64,000 nucleotides of DNA. Source: Knoxdaviesia capensis. Its lineage: Eukaryota; Ascomycota; Sordariomycetes; Microascales; Gondwanamycetaceae. Each line of letters starts with the position of its first letter. The first letter of the stretch is position 1. The stretch lies in contig LNGK01000014.1 in NCBI GenBank assembly GCA_001510575.1, forward strand, positions 64,462 to 128,461, written 5' to 3'. Positions 11,474 through 22,274 of this stretch are shown here, piece by piece. The notes beneath the pieces are model-generated. The model saw only the letters and a list, made by a program, of their open reading frames with translations, searched no databases and had not been told where the DNA came from. The position numbers and the translations under genes were made by a program.

Positions 11474-14365
11474 GGCGCGGGATGTGCTGTATATCTCGAC
11501 GGAGCTGTGGGGAGGAGAGAGGGGGTTGCGATATCGGATGTGCAGACCGAGATAAGGCGGACGATCTGGCCTAGCCGCTTGGGATATTAGGCAGGGAGCG
11601 ACGACGAGGGGGTGCAGGCTACATGCAGCGATGACGAGAGCGATCGTAGGGACAGAGACCCAAAAAAATACTGAATATCCAATGCGACTAGAAGATGCTG
11701 GAGAGGGATAGTTGGTAGATAAGGTTTGTAGGATGGGACGGGGATAGAATCAGTGGCCGTCGCAGCGGAAATTTGCGGAGTTTTAACGAGGAACGAGGGA
11801 AGCGCCGTTTGTTTCCTGTGGGTGAGAGTTAGACCAAGATCGGAGCCGGGGGACGGAGGCGTGAAGGGAAATTCGGGCAGAAGAGGCGGCTTTTTAAGAT
11901 TCTTTCTTAGTGGTGAGCTGCAGCCTGGCGCGGGAATATGAAGAGAAGCGAGAAAAAAGGATGGAGGGGCCAAATGTGAGATGGTAGAGACGTTATGGTC
12001 GCCAGTTCTAGCTCGGCTTAGCTGGATGGATATCTGTGACGAGGTATTCCATACCTTTCAAGATGCAACCACGAACAGGAACCGCATGAAATGCCTGCTG
12101 ACAGCGACTTGCACATGCAGCACAGACACACCGACGCACTCTCGCACACAGCCCGGGCTGGGGTTGGATCCAAACGAGGCGGGGTTTCGGGGCAATATTT
12201 GGTGATAAGGCGACTGAGAGAGCAGGGATGGACGAAGCAGAGAGACGCTCGCTTTAGTCTGGAGAAGCTGGCACGGCGGGCGGCTCAGCAGGGGCTGCAC
12301 CAATAAGAAGAAGGACGCGAGATGCACCGTACGGATGTGGAAGTGTGTGCGATAACAGGCCGAGAAGTGGTGCGAAGCGATGATCCGGTGTGGTTGGTGG
12401 TGGTTCGGGGGGTTTCGGCGGACGAGAGAGAGGGAGACGGATGAGGCTACAGAGTCGAAACACACACACACGCACAGGTCGGAGAGAAAAAGGATAAAGA
12501 AGCAAACGGAGGAAATGACAGGATGGAGAGCCAAAAATATATAGGACAAGCAAATGCTGGGTGTGTGTATGAATGTTGACCGAGATGTGAAAAGGTCTAG
12601 ATTTTGAGTCAGAGTCAAACACCCTTGGCCGTTCAGATATATTTTTAGAGAGAGGAGAGATTCAGGCACAAGCCCGGTCTTCCGGATCTAGGCAGGAGAG
12701 ACCGTGGAAACAGAGGAAGAAGGAAGTTCTACGACAGTCCAAGAAGCCGCGAGTGGTGTGTGGCTCTTGCTATCGGTGAGATCGACGAGGAGAAGAAGGA
12801 AGCAAATCTCCATTCAGGGTCGGTGATATGGGTTCAAGTCAAGTGAAGTAATGTGAAGTGAAGCTCCAATCCAAGTGCTACCACACCAAGTTCAAAAAGT
12901 GGCACATGTTGAGTTGCCCAAAAGCGAGTTCAAAGTCCCGCAAGCGAAGAAAATGATGTCAGAGCCCTGGGAATCGGGAGTTCATTGTCCTAGTGGGCGA
13001 AAAAGTGTGTGCCAGCCGTCAAAAATTGATAGCCAGCGATTGTGGCCAGGCCAAGATGCTGCCTGGAATGCGGCGACGATAACGATCTCGTGGCAGAGAG
13101 ACGGGTGTGCGTGTGTGTGTGTCTATCCTCGCGAGATCTGCTCTTCTTACAACACAACACGCCAGTCCAGTCCATTCCCTTCCAGTGACCTCTCCGATCT
13201 CAGCCAGAGACAGAGCCGCAAAGCAAAAGCGACAACGATCCAGGCAACAGAGGCGGTCCGGCCAGCCACCCGCAAAAGGAACCATCAGGAACAGGATTGA
13301 GGCGGGGTTCCAGGCCAGGTCAGCGGACCAGCGAGGCCGGCCGTCACCCCGAAGACGACTTATGTAGACACTCGGACAATCACTACTGAACTCCAGCCTG
13401 CTGAATTTTCCTACGTATATTTGGGTTCTCGGTTCTCTTTCTCTTCATGTGAATCCACCAGCACTCGGAAATGTGCATGTGAATGTGCAAATGCGGCGGA
13501 TGGCGGAGAGTGGAGACAGCTTCACGTCTCGAGCTGCTTGGCGTCTACTGTCGCACCGCCCGATGGCACGGTTTTTCTTTCTTTTTTTTGGGGGTATATT
13601 TTTTGAGGCCCCCATATGCGATATATACGACCGAGCGGTTTAAGAATGAATATTCCTCCGATCCCACAGAGTCTTCTGTTCGGCAGTCAGTCCCCGATCG
13701 CATGGCTTTCTCACTTGGTACCTGTGCAGTACCTATGCCAAAGACTTGCTCCTTCGGCCCTCGCTCTTTTCAAACTCCAAATGACTCTTCCGAACTTGTC
13801 TGAAATGCCGCCAAGACGCCTGGCCCAGAAGCTTGGACCACCGCCTAACAGCTTCGTATTTGACTGTTCGTAGACATACATGTGAGGGATGCCAGTGGTG
13901 GAGATGAATCCGCGACGAACGCTAGAGAGACAACGAAAGATCGCCGGACTGTGTCTTTCTTTGCTGCTGCAAGCGGTGGAAGTGAAACTGACAGAAGATT
14001 ACATTCATTGAGCTGGAGATACGATATTTGATGGGTGGAGCATCTCAAGCTTCAAGACAGACCGACCCCGTCATGCATGGTTGGGGCAACCCTAAGTAAC
14101 CCTACTACCGTCTCGTAAACCCTAGTCGTCACTGGGTCAAGAAATTGTGCGAGAATATCTATCTGCTTCATCGGAATCTGGTTTTACATTCCCGACAAGC
14201 ATTCACAGTCCTCCGCCCGCCGTGTATTTTTCTGCCGAGAGCGTGCGTTTGTATATCGGCTTTGAGTTTATACACCGTTGCAACACCAGCACACATCAGA
14301 ATGCCCAAATCCCCAATTCAAATCTCCTCCGATCGATCCCGCGCGCTATCACCGACTCCGACGCA
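11474..14365. other. Long divergent intergenic region (acyltransferase / NAD kinase)
   Basis: This is 2.9 kb between divergently transcribed genes with no supported gene. Open frames on either strand are low-complexity or shadow frames. It contains CA-rich stretches, an A/T-rich patch around 13560-13640 and, near the kinase, a cluster of AACCCT motifs at 14088-14125. The frame of the kinase is open upstream to 14147 but its first good ATG is at 14366, so the last 200 bases are probably its 5' leader. Confidence 0.55.
14088..14125 (+). promoter_or_regulatory. Cluster of three telobox-like AACCCT motifs
   Basis: AACCCTAA is at 14088-14095, AACCCTA at 14098-14104 and AAACCCTAG at 14117-14125, about 240-280 bases upstream of the kinase start codon. 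Telobox-type AACCCTAA elements are known in promoters of plants and fungi, especially of ribosomal and growth genes. Function here is inferred only from spacing and clustering. Confidence 0.45.
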
Positions 14366-15841
14366 ATGAGCCTCCCCCCCACGGCTCGCCTCTCGGCGCG
14401 ATGCACATCCAGATCTCTTCCAGTTAACCCGCGAATACCACCCGCTTCAAACGCCCGGCTGTCGTGCAGAGCATCCTCCCGACACTTCTCGGCCACCGCG
14501 CGCCGCCGCGAAATCCGCGATGCCTCCGCCCTGCCCAGCCGCATCCAACCACTGTACAGACAGGGCAAGCCCGGCTCATCGTCGTCGCTGGTGTCCCTCC
14601 TGTGGCCTGAGCCGCCGCGAAACGTGCTCATCATCCCGAAGCTGTACGCGCCGCACGTCATGGCCTCGGCGCTCGAGTTCGCCCGCCACATCCACGCAAA
14701 CTACCCCGGCCTCAACCTCATCTTCGAGCGCCGCGTCGCCGACGACATCCACGGCCAGCTCGCCTTCCCCGTGTACTCCGCCGACCCCGCCGTGTTCCCC
14801 GGCAAAGTCGACATCGTGACCACGCTGGGCGGCGATGGCACCATCTTGCGTGCGGCCCGCCTGTTCAGCATGCACGCTTCGGTGCCGCCCGTGCTGTCGT
14901 TCAGCATGGGGTCGCTGGGCTTTCTCGGCGAGTGGAAATTCGAGGAGCATAAGCGCGCCTGGCGGGATGTGTATATGAGCGGCAGCGATGTCGCCGTGCA
15001 GGATCTGGTTGCTCCACATACCCGTATTGCCGCGTCCATGTCCAGTCCCGGCTCGGCTGCCGAAAGCCGCGAATCCGACGGCGACGCAAAGCTTGACACC
15101 TCGCCATGGGAGCAAGTGCGCGGGAAGAGCATGGGGACCCAGCGCACGCCCCGCATGATTCTCCGCCACCGCCTCAAAGTGGGAATCTACAACGCCGACG
15201 GCGAGAACGTCAGCTCGCGGCTAGTCCCCAGCTACGAAGACCCAGCGGAGTACGCCCACCCGGACTCCCTCTCGACGAACGAATCCTCCTTCCACGCGGT
15301 GAACGAGCTGCTCATCCACCGCGGCGAGCACCCGCACCTGGCGATCCTCGACATCTACATCAACGGCCGCTTCCTAACGGAAGCCGTGGCCGACGGCATC
15401 CTGATCAGCACGCCGACCGGGTCGACCGCCTACAGCCTCAGCGCCGGCGGCGCCATCGTGCACCCGCTGGTCAAGTCGCTGCTGATCACGCCCATCTGCC
15501 CGCGCAGCCTCAGCTTCCGCCCGCTCGTGCTGCCGCTCGACACGCGCGTCGGCCTCAAGCTCAGCGCCAAGAACCGCATGGGCGACCTCGAGGTCAGCAT
15601 CGACGGGAAGCGCCGCACCGGCGCCACTGTCGGCATGGAGATCCGGGTTGAGGGCGAGGCGGTGGTGCGCACGCCAGCGCCTGATGGCGGGTTCACTTGG
15701 ACCGGCGGCGTGCCGTGCGTGCTGCGCGGTCGGCCGACCGGGTCTGCGTCGGATGACGGGCTCGGCGCCGACGAGGACGACGGATGGGTTGGCGGGCTGA
15801 ACGGTTTACTGAAGTTCAACTATCCATTTGGCGAATCCTGA
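14366..15841 (+). CDS. POS5: NAD(H) kinase, mitochondrial Pos5-like
   Basis: It phosphorylates NAD or NADH with ATP to give NADP(H), probably in the mitochondrial matrix. It is an uninterrupted frame of 491 residues from the ATG at 14366. Upstream in-frame sequence lacks an ATG and looks like leader. The N-terminus is Arg/Ser-rich and nearly free of acidic residues (…SCRASSRHFSATARRRE), a good mitochondrial presequence. The catalytic core is clear: VTLGGDGTILRAARLF holds the GGDG motif, FSMGSLGFLGEWKFEE follows, and the conserved nucleotide-binding block includes FLTEAVADGILISTPTGSTA and YSLSAGGAIVHP. A Ser/Asp-rich insertion lies between the GGDG region and the second half, as in other fungal members. 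The tail after the C-terminal beta domain is acidic. Localisation is inferred; a cytosolic paralogue (Utr1-like) would normally be encoded elsewhere. Confidence 0.93.
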   Translation: MSLPPTARLSARCTSRSLPVNPRIPPASNARLSCRASSRHFSATARRREIRDASALPSRIQPLYRQGKPGSSSSLVSLLWPEPPRNVLIIPKLYAPHVMASALEFARHIHANYPGLNLIFERRVADDIHGQLAFPVYSADPAVFPGKVDIVTTLGGDGTILRAARLFSMHASVPPVLSFSMGSLGFLGEWKFEEHKRAWRDVYMSGSDVAVQDLVAPHTRIAASMSSPGSAAESRESDGDAKLDTSPWEQVRGKSMGTQRTPRMILRHRLKVGIYNADGENVSSRLVPSYEDPAEYAHPDSLSTNESSFHAVNELLIHRGEHPHLAILDIYINGRFLTEAVADGILISTPTGSTAYSLSAGGAIVHPLVKSLLITPICPRSLSFRPLVLPLDTRVGLKLSAKNRMGDLEVSIDGKRRTGATVGMEIRVEGEAVVRTPAPDGGFTWTGGVPCVLRGRPTGSASDDGLGADEDDGWVGGLNGLLKFNYPFGES

Positions 15842-16095
15842 AGGGCGATGTCGTGGATATGTAGAGTACTCCTACTCTTTCTTTACGTTTGACGTTTTCT
15901 CTTGTTTCACGGATACCCTTTCCATATTCTCGTTTCTTCTTGTCGCATTTCACTTTTGGATTTTCTTCTCCAGCTGTATCATATACCTGTATAACAATTG
16001 CCCTTGAGGTTTTTTTCAATCCGCATGCTTTTTCGTCCTGTCCTCGATGCACTTCTCATTCACACCCAGCCACCTCGCTGTGCTTTCACTCAAGC

Positions 16096-17402
16096 TCAGT
16101 CATTCCAGATCACCGCACTCAGCCCATCCTCATTGTTAGGCCCGCCTCTCGCCCCCACCGCCAAAGAAGCAACCAAGTCCCCAAGCCGCCCGGTTGTCGT
16201 GTTCCGCGCAATGATCGCGACATTCGAAGTGGTCTGCCCACCAACCGCCACCAGATCGCCCGCAGCGTTGATGTCGAATGTGCGCGGGAAGTACGCATGC
16301 GCGTCGCTCAACTCGACGAACACCACCGTGCCCGTGCTGGCGTCCACGTCAAACGTCGCAATCGAGTCGGACTCGGGCCCAAAGGTCTGGTCGAAGCGGT
16401 TGGACACGTACACGAAGTCATCCCGCACACGCACTTCCGCCGCTTTCGCGCCCATGCGCGGCGTCACGCCGCCCGGGAAGGTCGAGATGGTCTGCATCGC
16501 CTGCAGGCCCAGACACCCGGCGGCGTAGCTCACGCGCCACGCCGTCAGCGAGTTGCTCAGCTCGTTGGCCACGTACAGCACGCTGAGGTCGCCGTCCTGC
16601 GCGGCGGCAGCGTCCGCCGGCGCCCAGAACGCGCCGTGGCGCGGCCCGTCGCCCGGGCGCGCTGCAATCGCCGGGCAGTCGCGCAGTGCGCCGGTGGTTT
16701 GGTCGATGGCGAACACGCGGATGAGGTCGGCACCCAGGTCGGCGCTGAGGAGGAAGGCGCCGGTTGGGTCGGGGAAGGCGGCGTGCGGGTGCGGGCCGTT
16801 CTGGCGCGAGGGGACGGGCCCGGGGCCCGCCATGGCGAACTTGAGCTGCTGGACAGTTTGCGATGATTGCGATAGCGGGAGTTTGTATGCGACGACGCTG
16901 GCAGCCTCACTGGTAGCACAACTGTTGTCAGCATTTTCGGTAGAATACAATGATCCAGGTCAGCATTTAGGGGCACTGACTATTGCGCTGCCGCGATGAA
17001 CGAGTTCCCGTCCGGACCTCCGTACAGCGTGCTATGCAGCTCTCCGCCGGCCGTCGGCGTCTGCCCGGTCAGCCGCAGGGATGAGCCGTCAGCCGACACG
17101 GCGAACTGGCTCAGGGTCGACTGGCTCCACCACTCATCGGTGACGTACACGGTGCGCTCACCGGACGAAGTGCGATCCAGCGTCAGCCAGCTCGGCATGC
17201 GACAGGGCGAGCCGCTGCCGAAGGTCGCCGACGTTGCGATCGACAGCTGGCCGCCATCGGACAGCACCAGCGAGTACACGCCGCCGCTGAAGTGCGAGAC
17301 CAGCAGGTTCGAGGCGGCCTGGGTGGCAGCGAACTGGGTGGCTAGGACAGCCAAGCTCGCCATCCGGACCACCCCGCCGGACATACTCTCGGCTCGTAGC
17401 AT
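16096..17402 (-). CDS. Secreted lactonase-family seven-bladed beta-propeller protein (muconate-cyclase-like)
   Basis: Two minus-strand exons, 17402-16981 and 16909-16096, give 411 residues. The phase-2 intron (71 nt) has the less common donor GTCAGT and acceptor CAG. The N-terminus has a hydrophobic signal-like segment (MASLAVLATQFAATQAAS). The real start may be the Met at residue 1, 7 or 14. The body shows the family's repeated blades, for example SHFSGGVYSLVLSDGG, NGPHPHAAFPDPTGAFLLSADLGAD and GDGPRHGAFW, with the conserved HPH and GPRH histidine motifs. The family includes fungal 3-carboxy-cis,cis-muconate lactonizing enzyme and bacterial 6-phosphogluconolactonase (YbhE/Pgl). Because this copy appears exported, a role in muconate catabolism inside the cell is doubtful and the substrate is unknown. 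Confidence 0.85.
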
Positions 17403-19052
17403 TGCAGCAAGCTCAACAGTCGGGTAATTTTCTGCACGCTCGTCGTGATAGATCCTTCTCTTGGACTCCTATCTCGAATTGGAATAGGGCTAGCGGCTGC
17501 AGATTCGAGTGGAACGGGTCTCTGACAAGCTTACCACCATCTCAAGCCGAAGAAGGAGTCAGGTTGTCCCATTGTTCTTCTTGTGCGCGCACTTCTCTTC
17601 CTCACTCCATCTATCTTTTTTTGCTCGAGTTTTTTTCCTCGGCTCGGTGCGGAAAACATGTCCTTCCGGCCGGTCGCTGTACCCAATATATCCGCCTGAA
17701 GACCCATAACTTGGGTCCGCTATTGCGGCTCGGCTGAAGAGCGCAATGAGAGACGGAAGAAATGAATGCGAGCCCACTGCGATTTGCTTTATGGCGATAT
17801 CATTGGCGGCCAGAGGGAGGAATAGCAGATTTCAGTTATAAACTGGATGGTAATTGTGCTCATGTCACGGTGGGATGTCCCCAGTCTGCACTCGTCGCGG
17901 GACCTCGTCCCGGATAATCTCGAATCATGAACGTGGACTTGACTTATGGTGCTGGCAACCATATGGCTCAGTTTGAGATCGCTAGAGCGGATTTGCTCCA
18001 TCATCGAAACCCAACGTCCATTGCATTCATTCATGACTCGCGACCCTCATGTGCAAATTCTGTGCTGCAGCCATCGACAATCCAATGTGAGATGCATGTG
18101 AGATGCACGTTCTATACTGAAGAGGGAACTTTGCGGATTGGACTATGTATGGCATGACAACATCGATATGAAGATGACATATATGAGCCCGCGATATCTT
18201 CAGAGTACAATAGCCTATATGTTGCCCTCCGATTGTCCCATGCCCCCAACCCGGACCGCCGGTAATATCATGTGTGTACAAACCGCGCTGGACGCTATCA
18301 TATGCTGTATATGCGATATTGGCATCGCACCACAAGCAGTGGAACTGGTCTTATATGTACACATGGGGCGATGTGGTGGCCAGCGATGAACATTCGAGGA
18401 AACACGATCTTGTCTGGGCTAATTCCCCATCGGTGTTGGGTCTAATCTCGGGGCAATTAGCGAATGATCTTGTCCGATGTGCTGCAGTTCTGGGCTCAGG
18501 GGAATCCGGGAATTGAGGGAAAGCACGGCTCACTCGAGCGCGAACCCGTCACGCTTATACAACGATCTTTTAATAGCAAGAGGCTCCGGGGCCAAGACCA
18601 TGTTTATCGAATGTTTCTCCGGTCTGAGATGGAATCTGGCCCGGATGGAGTTTCTCCAATCTCTTCGCGTATTCTCCCTCACTCTATATCTCTAGACTCT
18701 GAATACCAGGACCCCGATATTATAGTATGCTCTTGGCCTAGGGTAAGTCATCCGTATAAACTTCATCGTCAGATCTTCATACGATATGAGGCAATCACCT
18801 TGCCATCTGCCTGCACGAGACTAACAAACCTAAGAACCGGGCACTTTGCTTCACATCTGAAGAGCTTCACCAGAAAGAACCATTCCAGCCATCAACTTGG
18901 CTGGTATCAAAAGTCCACCCAAAAAGGGGTGTCATATATTCGATAGCATCTCCAGGGCTAAGACCAGGAAGCGGTCAGTTTCGGCTCGCAGCACGAGGAC
19001 GCTCTCTCGACACTCAGCCACCCACCAACGACGAGACACGACAGCAGCCCCG
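17403..19052. other. Intergenic region, no supported gene
   Basis: This is 1.65 kb between divergent genes. The composition is closer to equal GC/AT than that of the genes around it, and frames on both strands are short and without domains. A pyrimidine-rich patch near 17570-17640 may belong to the lactonase promoter. The sequence just before 19053 is the probable leader of the FAD enzyme. Confidence 0.55.
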
Positions 19053-20750
19053 ATGCTCCTCTTCTCCACAGCCCTTCTTGCCCTCACGGCAACCTTCACC
19101 AGCGGGGCATCGGTGAACAAGCGCGCAACACTCGAGAAATGCCTCGACGACGCCTCAGTGCCGGTGAGCGCGCGCGGGACGCTCGACTGGGACATTGACG
19201 TCGCACCGTTCAACGTGCGCACGCCGTACGAGCCGGTGGCCATCGCGGTGCCGCGCACAACGAAGCACATCCGCGACGCCATCCGCTGTGGCGTGCGCGC
19301 CGGTATCAAGGTCACGCCCAAGTGCGGTGGCCACAGCTACGCAAACTACGGCTTCGGCGGCGAGGACGGACACCTCGTCCTCGAGCTGGATCGCATGAAC
19401 AAGGTCTCCTTGGATAAAGAGACCGGCATCGCGACCGTCCAGGGCGGAAGCCGGCTGGGCCATGTGGCTTTTGAGCTATTCAGCCAGGGCAAGCGGGCGT
19501 TCAGCCACGGAACGTGCCCAGGGTATGTGATGTTCTGGTGGAAACAGTTGGGTTGGGTGGCTAGTGCTCGATATAGCGAGGACGTAAAAGAGGAAATGCA
19601 AAGTCTAACGGCAGTCATGCTTTCTGTGTAGTGTCGGTGCTGGTGGGCACGTTCTCCATGGAGGATACGGCATGAGCTCCCACACCAAGGGCCTCGCGCT
19701 CGACTGGCTGATTGGCGCCACGATAGTTCTCGCAAACTCAACGGTTGTCGACGTGTCCGAGACCGAGAACGCAGACCTGTACTGGGCCATCCGCGGCGCC
19801 GGCAGCTCGTTCGGCGTGGTGTCGGAGTTCCGCTTCCGCACGTTCGAGGCGCCCGAGAAGGTGACGTGGTTCCTGGCCATGCTGCCATGGAACATGAACT
19901 CGTCGGTGGCTGGCATCAAGACCATCCAGGATTGGACGGCCGATTCGATGGCGGCTGAGATGAACGCGCGGCTCTTCATCACGCCCCGCTTCGCGAACCT
20001 CGAGGGCATGTTCTACGGCACTCGCGAGGAGCTCCTTGCTGAGTTGGAGCCCGTGCTAGCGAAGGCCGGTGGCAGGGTACAGCAGGCTGTTGAGACGGAT
20101 TGGACGGGCCAGCTATCTCATTTTGGCGGTGGCTTGGACCTTGACCAGTCACACCCGTACAAGAAGGTAGTGAACGATAAGCCCCCTCAAGCCACAGTGC
20201 ATTTGTTTCTCAAGTTTCCATACAATACTAACCAGCGATTCTACCACTCTTCTCAAACATACAGCAAGACAACATTTACTCGTCAAGTCTGTACACCAAC
20301 AAGCTCTCCGATGCACAGATCCAGTCGTTTGTCAACTACTGGTTCGGTCCCGGCCGCCAGGCTGGCCGCAACTGGTACGTGCAGATCGATCTGCACGGCG
20401 GAAGTTCGTCGGCAATCCCCAAGGTTCCCGCGGAATCCACGGCGTATGCCGGCCGCGACAAGCTCCTGATGTACCAGTTCTACGACCACGTCGACGTCGA
20501 CCGGCTGTACCCCTCAGATGGCTTCTCGCTGCTTGACGGGTTCGTGGCCAGCATCACCGATCATATGGACCTGCAGAAGGGCGACGACTTCCTCATGTAC
20601 TTCAACTACCCCGACCCGGCCATGGACCAGGACACGGCGCAGCGCCGGTACTGGGGAGCCGGACTGGCCAGGTTGCAAAACATCAAGGCGGCGGTGGACC
20701 CGGACGAGGTGTTTTACCTGCCGCAGTCGGTCCGGCCGGCGGCGTTCTAA
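19053..20750 (+). CDS. Secreted FAD-linked oligosaccharide oxidase (BBE-type, VAO/PCMH fold)
   Basis: It is an extracellular flavoenzyme probably oxidising the reducing end of oligosaccharides to lactone with release of H2O2. Exons 19053-19522, 19632-20166 and 20265-20750 give 496 residues; intron 1 is phase 2 (GTATGT...TAG) and intron 2 is phase 0 (GTAGTG...CAG). A signal peptide (MLLFSTALLALTATFTSGAS) starts the protein. The FAD domain has PKCGGHSYANYGFGG, whose His matches the histidyl-FAD site, and HGTCPGVGAGGHVLHGGYG, whose Cys matches the second (cysteinyl) FAD link of glucooligosaccharide oxidases; this motif is split by intron 1. The C-terminal berberine-bridge domain ends FNYPDPA...RRYWGAGLARLQNIKAAVDPDEVF. 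Relatives include gluco- and chito-oligosaccharide oxidases. Substrate choice cannot be read by eye, and a secondary-metabolite oxidase is the main alternative. Confidence 0.9.
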
Positions 20751-22274
20751 GGAGGGGATGGTTGAGGGAAAAAAGAAAGAACGAAAGAAGTATCACACAT
20801 ACACAATAGTATTAGAATTCGTCTGTACAGACAGTTATCAAGTCACGACTTCCCTTCACTTGCGATGTGCTTCCTATTGTGTGTAACCTGCCTAGACAGA
20901 ACTGACTAGAGCCTGAGGCAAGAGAGACGTACAAGTCAACCCCTGGACTTCCATGCAGCCGGGTTTTCTAGAAAAAGCAGTATTTCCGAGCAGTGAAGAC
21001 GACGAGTGCCCAGGTGGCCGCAGACCGAATCGGCAATTCCTGGTCTCGCATCAAAAACATGGCCTCCGACCCGTATCCGTCAGACCTGGTATGTTGATTA
21101 CCAACTTGATCATCAAATGTGTAGGGATTGACTGACGTAAACCCTGTTACTCTGTTTAGCTCCGCCAACATTCTCCCCAACAACCACTCCACGAATGTGC
21201 CCACACCCAGGGTCCCCCTCCGTTCCGTCTAGACACACGGCCCCATGCCGGGGTTCCCGGCCACTACCACGGACCTGAGGATATCGGGCCGTACGCGGTC
21301 CCGTCCCTCAACTCTGTGCCAAAAAAAGTTGGTTACTAACTTCTCTCCCGCGACTTTTCTTCTGCCTGGCTTCACTGTATTGTTTGGGCTCAATGTGTTG
21401 AAGTCCTTCGCCATATTGGCGAATTGACTGCCGGTCCTATACACACCCTCCGACACCGAATCAAGCTCACGTGTGGATTCAACCAGTAGTAAGGCTTGCA
21501 GTACTCCGGGTCCGTGATATAGTTAGTGTACGATAGCCTTTGTGATGTACTGAATGTCACACTTTATGCGTCGATACAGACCCTCTGTAGCTCAATGCGC
21601 AATAGTTGTGTCTTAGAAATCCATGCAATCTCAAGGGAGAGGAAAGACTACGCTTCCACCAGGCGGAGAGATCGTAGGAGAACGCGGCTGGTCAGGCGTA
21701 AATGCATATCAAGGGCCAATATGCTCCCTGGTCCCAGCCATAGCCAGGCACATCAACGTCGCTGGTGTTGAGAACACGCGAGATTCAGACCCAAACCCCA
21801 GACCCTAACCAACCCTACATGACGGCTCAACGTCATCAAGCAAAAATCCGCCAATCCGCAGCAAGATTAGCAATCCACGATTCGGGAATCCGGCCAATAA
21901 GGAGACGCGACGTGCGAAGGCGGGAAATCCACACGCAATCCGGCATCTGGACCGTTTGCGAACCCCTTTGCCAAGTTCCTCTTTTTTTTCGTGTTCATCC
22001 AACTCTGTTCACGATCGGGACGAGGCTGTATCATTGGTCTCCTCTTCGCTGTTGTCATATGGTGATTTTTCTGTAATTTTTTTGGAAATTCCCGTCCACA
22101 TCGTCGAGACCTCCCTCTACTGATTCACGACTCCCACCACGCCTGAGACTGCGCCTATCGACAACAGCCAACACGAGATCCCGCCCAGCTACTCCTCCTT
22201 TCTCTTCCCTCCGGAGCCCGTCGTCTAACTCGCCAATTGCACCACCTCCCGCGCTCGGCGGCATATCACACACA
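20751..22274. other. Intergenic region, no supported gene
   Basis: This is 1.5 kb between two plus-strand genes. Only short frames without domain features occur. AACCCTA-type motifs lie near 21803-21818. The last 250 bases are C/T-rich and likely form the 5' leader of the Ytp1-like gene. Confidence 0.55.

Noticed and set aside
12058..12669. Minus-strand frame of 203 codons
   Set aside because: Low-complexity Ser/Leu/Phe content, no domain, no conserved splice context.
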